Part shown: positions 5,422-6,303 of the stretch, in pieces
Position numbering within the stretch: position 1 is the first letter of the stretch
Layout: each line of letters starts with the position of its first letter
Assembly (NCBI GenBank): GCA_030037515.1
Contig: JASHRE010000631.1
Location: forward strand, 1-6,303
Length of the DNA: 6,303 bases
Direction: 5' to 3'
DNA from: Candidatus Sulfotelmatobacter sp.
GTDB taxonomy: Bacteria > Acidobacteriota > Terriglobia > Terriglobales > Acidobacteriaceae
Program-made: the position numbers and the translations under genes
Notes under the pieces: generated by a model
What the model saw: the letters and a program-made list of their open reading frames with translations, nothing else
Database searches by the model: none
What the model was told of the DNA's origin: nothing

Positions 5422-6303
5422 TCAGTGCAACGTTGGATCTTTGCCAGAGCTCGCGAAGGCTGCCAAACCTCACTCCCTTGCAGAGATAAAAAGCGCCCGG
5501 ATACGGCACGTTACTAAACAATTTCTGCAGGCGTTCTTTTCTGTCCCCGAGCGCGACCGTGCAATTGCCTGAACATCGCGCCGGCTCCAAAGGCAGTAGG
5601 TGCGATCGCCGCTGATCACCGTCTGCAGACCGCGATCACGATCAAAAAACTCGATGGCTCCGGAATTGATCGAAATACCACCGCGGCGGCGCCGCCGGCG
5701 CGTGGGAACACTGGTTCACCGTTGGCTGCGTAGGAAGATGGCGCGCGTGGCTCAAAAGCGTGCCGGGGGGAAATACGGGGATGACGACCGGTGCCAGGTA
5801 AGAACCGTTGGCGAGAAGCACAATTGTGGCCGTGGGTTTCAGCCCCTGCAAACGAGGACGACCGGTTTCAGGACGCTCGAGCGCGGCTTCGATCAGAACC
5901 GCGCCCGCCTCCGTCAGCATGGGATAATGGGCGGGAAACAGCAGTTTTCCATAGGGGAGAATAAAGAGCGGCGTAGCAAACGGCATAGATCCCGCCCAGA
6001 AATCGATACCGATTTCAAGCGCCGCCAGAAGAACCGCGCAATCAGTCTGGGCGAGCGATTAGGATTTGCGGGAAGGAAAAATCGATCGGCCCGCTGACGA
6101 CATCGCACCCTGCCAAGCCAATGTTGTGCATCAATTGCTAGAACGGCCCAATCGTGGTGAATATTCCAGAGCAAGTTGGGCTGAACAATCATGAACGCCG
6201 CGACTCCGTCCAGCCAGATCCATTTACTCAGCAAGACCCGCCGTTGCCCGGTCAGGAGCAGGCCGATCACGATTGCCGGCCCTGCCCGATGGTATATGTC
6301 TCT
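5422..6303 (-). pseudogene. Decayed GT39/ArnT-like membrane glycosyltransferase, C-terminal half, running off the right edge
   Basis: Minus-strand blocks of a polyprenyl-phosphate-sugar-dependent glycosyltransferase (GT39, dolichyl-phosphate-mannose mannosyltransferase-like) appear in correct order but in shifting frames. From the edge to ~6140: GLLLTGQRRVLLSKWIWL and PNLLWNIHHDW. At 6134-6042: LMHNIGLAGCDVVSGP ending ILIARPD-stop. At 6040-5642: a PYGKLLFPAHYPMLTEAGAV stretch, then a hydrophobic stretch with YLAPVVIPVFPP, ending PRWYFDQF. From 5661: GAIEFFDRDRGLQTVISGDR and TYCLW. From about 5580: CSGNCTVALGDRKERLQKLF and FGSLRELW. In intact relatives roughly 30-45 residues lie between the DQF and GAIEFF blocks, so a deletion is also present. 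The likely original stop is TGA at 5422-5424 after another frame slip. The living enzyme has multiple membrane helices and glycosylates protein or lipid, but this copy cannot function. Confidence 0.85.

Noticed and set aside
5600..6097. A 165-residue plus-strand open frame
   Set aside because: It is antisense to the glycosyltransferase relic and very Arg-rich with no domain; the minus-strand blocks explain the region better.
1..6303. CRISPR array, tRNA, rRNA or defence-system genes
   Set aside because: I saw no spaced direct repeats, cloverleaf-like sequence, rRNA-like sequence or defence-family motifs on either strand.
1..6303. General sequencing error as the explanation for all frameshifts
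   Set aside because: The 2-kb M3 peptidase frame is clean, and the relics also show missing ends, an internal deletion and a substitution-type stop. Only the single-T slip in the methyltransferase is a good candidate for an error.

Overview
The window resembles a soil Acidobacteriota chromosome. It is moderately GC-rich, and several of its protein types (a TPR protein with a 'tPDGHPYKL'-like tail, a small Cys4 ribbon protein, a secreted M3 peptidase and a GT39-type glycosyltransferase) are ones I associate with Terriglobia/Koribacter-like genomes. That taxonomic call is from memory of the families, not from a search.

Layout, left to right. (1) 3-797 (+): the 3' part of a tetratricopeptide-repeat protein that is open at the left edge. 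(2) 840-1622 (+): a class I SAM-dependent methyltransferase. Its last ~20 residues appear to be out of frame, because one T seems to be missing from a T-run near 1564-1567; the restored frame would end at 1630. (3) 1619-2415 (-): a patch of decayed DNA. It holds the C-terminal half of an isoprenylcysteine-methyltransferase-like (ICMT) membrane protein, with frameshifts and an in-frame stop. Directly against it lies a perfect 14-bp-stem hairpin, and then a badly frameshifted IS200/IS605-type Y1 transposase whose stop codon sits inside that hairpin. The simplest reading is an old IS200-like insertion whose right end abuts, and probably interrupted, the ICMT gene. (4) 2548-2736 (+): an intact 62-residue zinc-ribbon protein with a good ribosome binding site. 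(5) 2737-3181: no gene I can support, with one weak terminator-like hairpin. (6) 3182-5224 (-): an intact, signal-peptide-bearing M3 zinc oligopeptidase, the best-supported gene here. (7) 5422-6303 (-): the C-terminal half of a GT39/ArnT-like membrane glycosyltransferase, broken by at least four frame changes and an internal deletion, and continuing past the right edge.

The genes do not form an obvious pathway or operon. The main story is decay: three recognisable pseudogenes and one frayed methyltransferase sit among intact genes. The 2-kb peptidase frame is clean, which argues against general sequencing error as the cause. I did not find a convincing new multi-gene system. The most notable items are the hairpin-bounded IS200 relic abutting the ICMT fragment, the extent of decay in the glycosyltransferase, and the conserved-looking orphan zinc ribbon.
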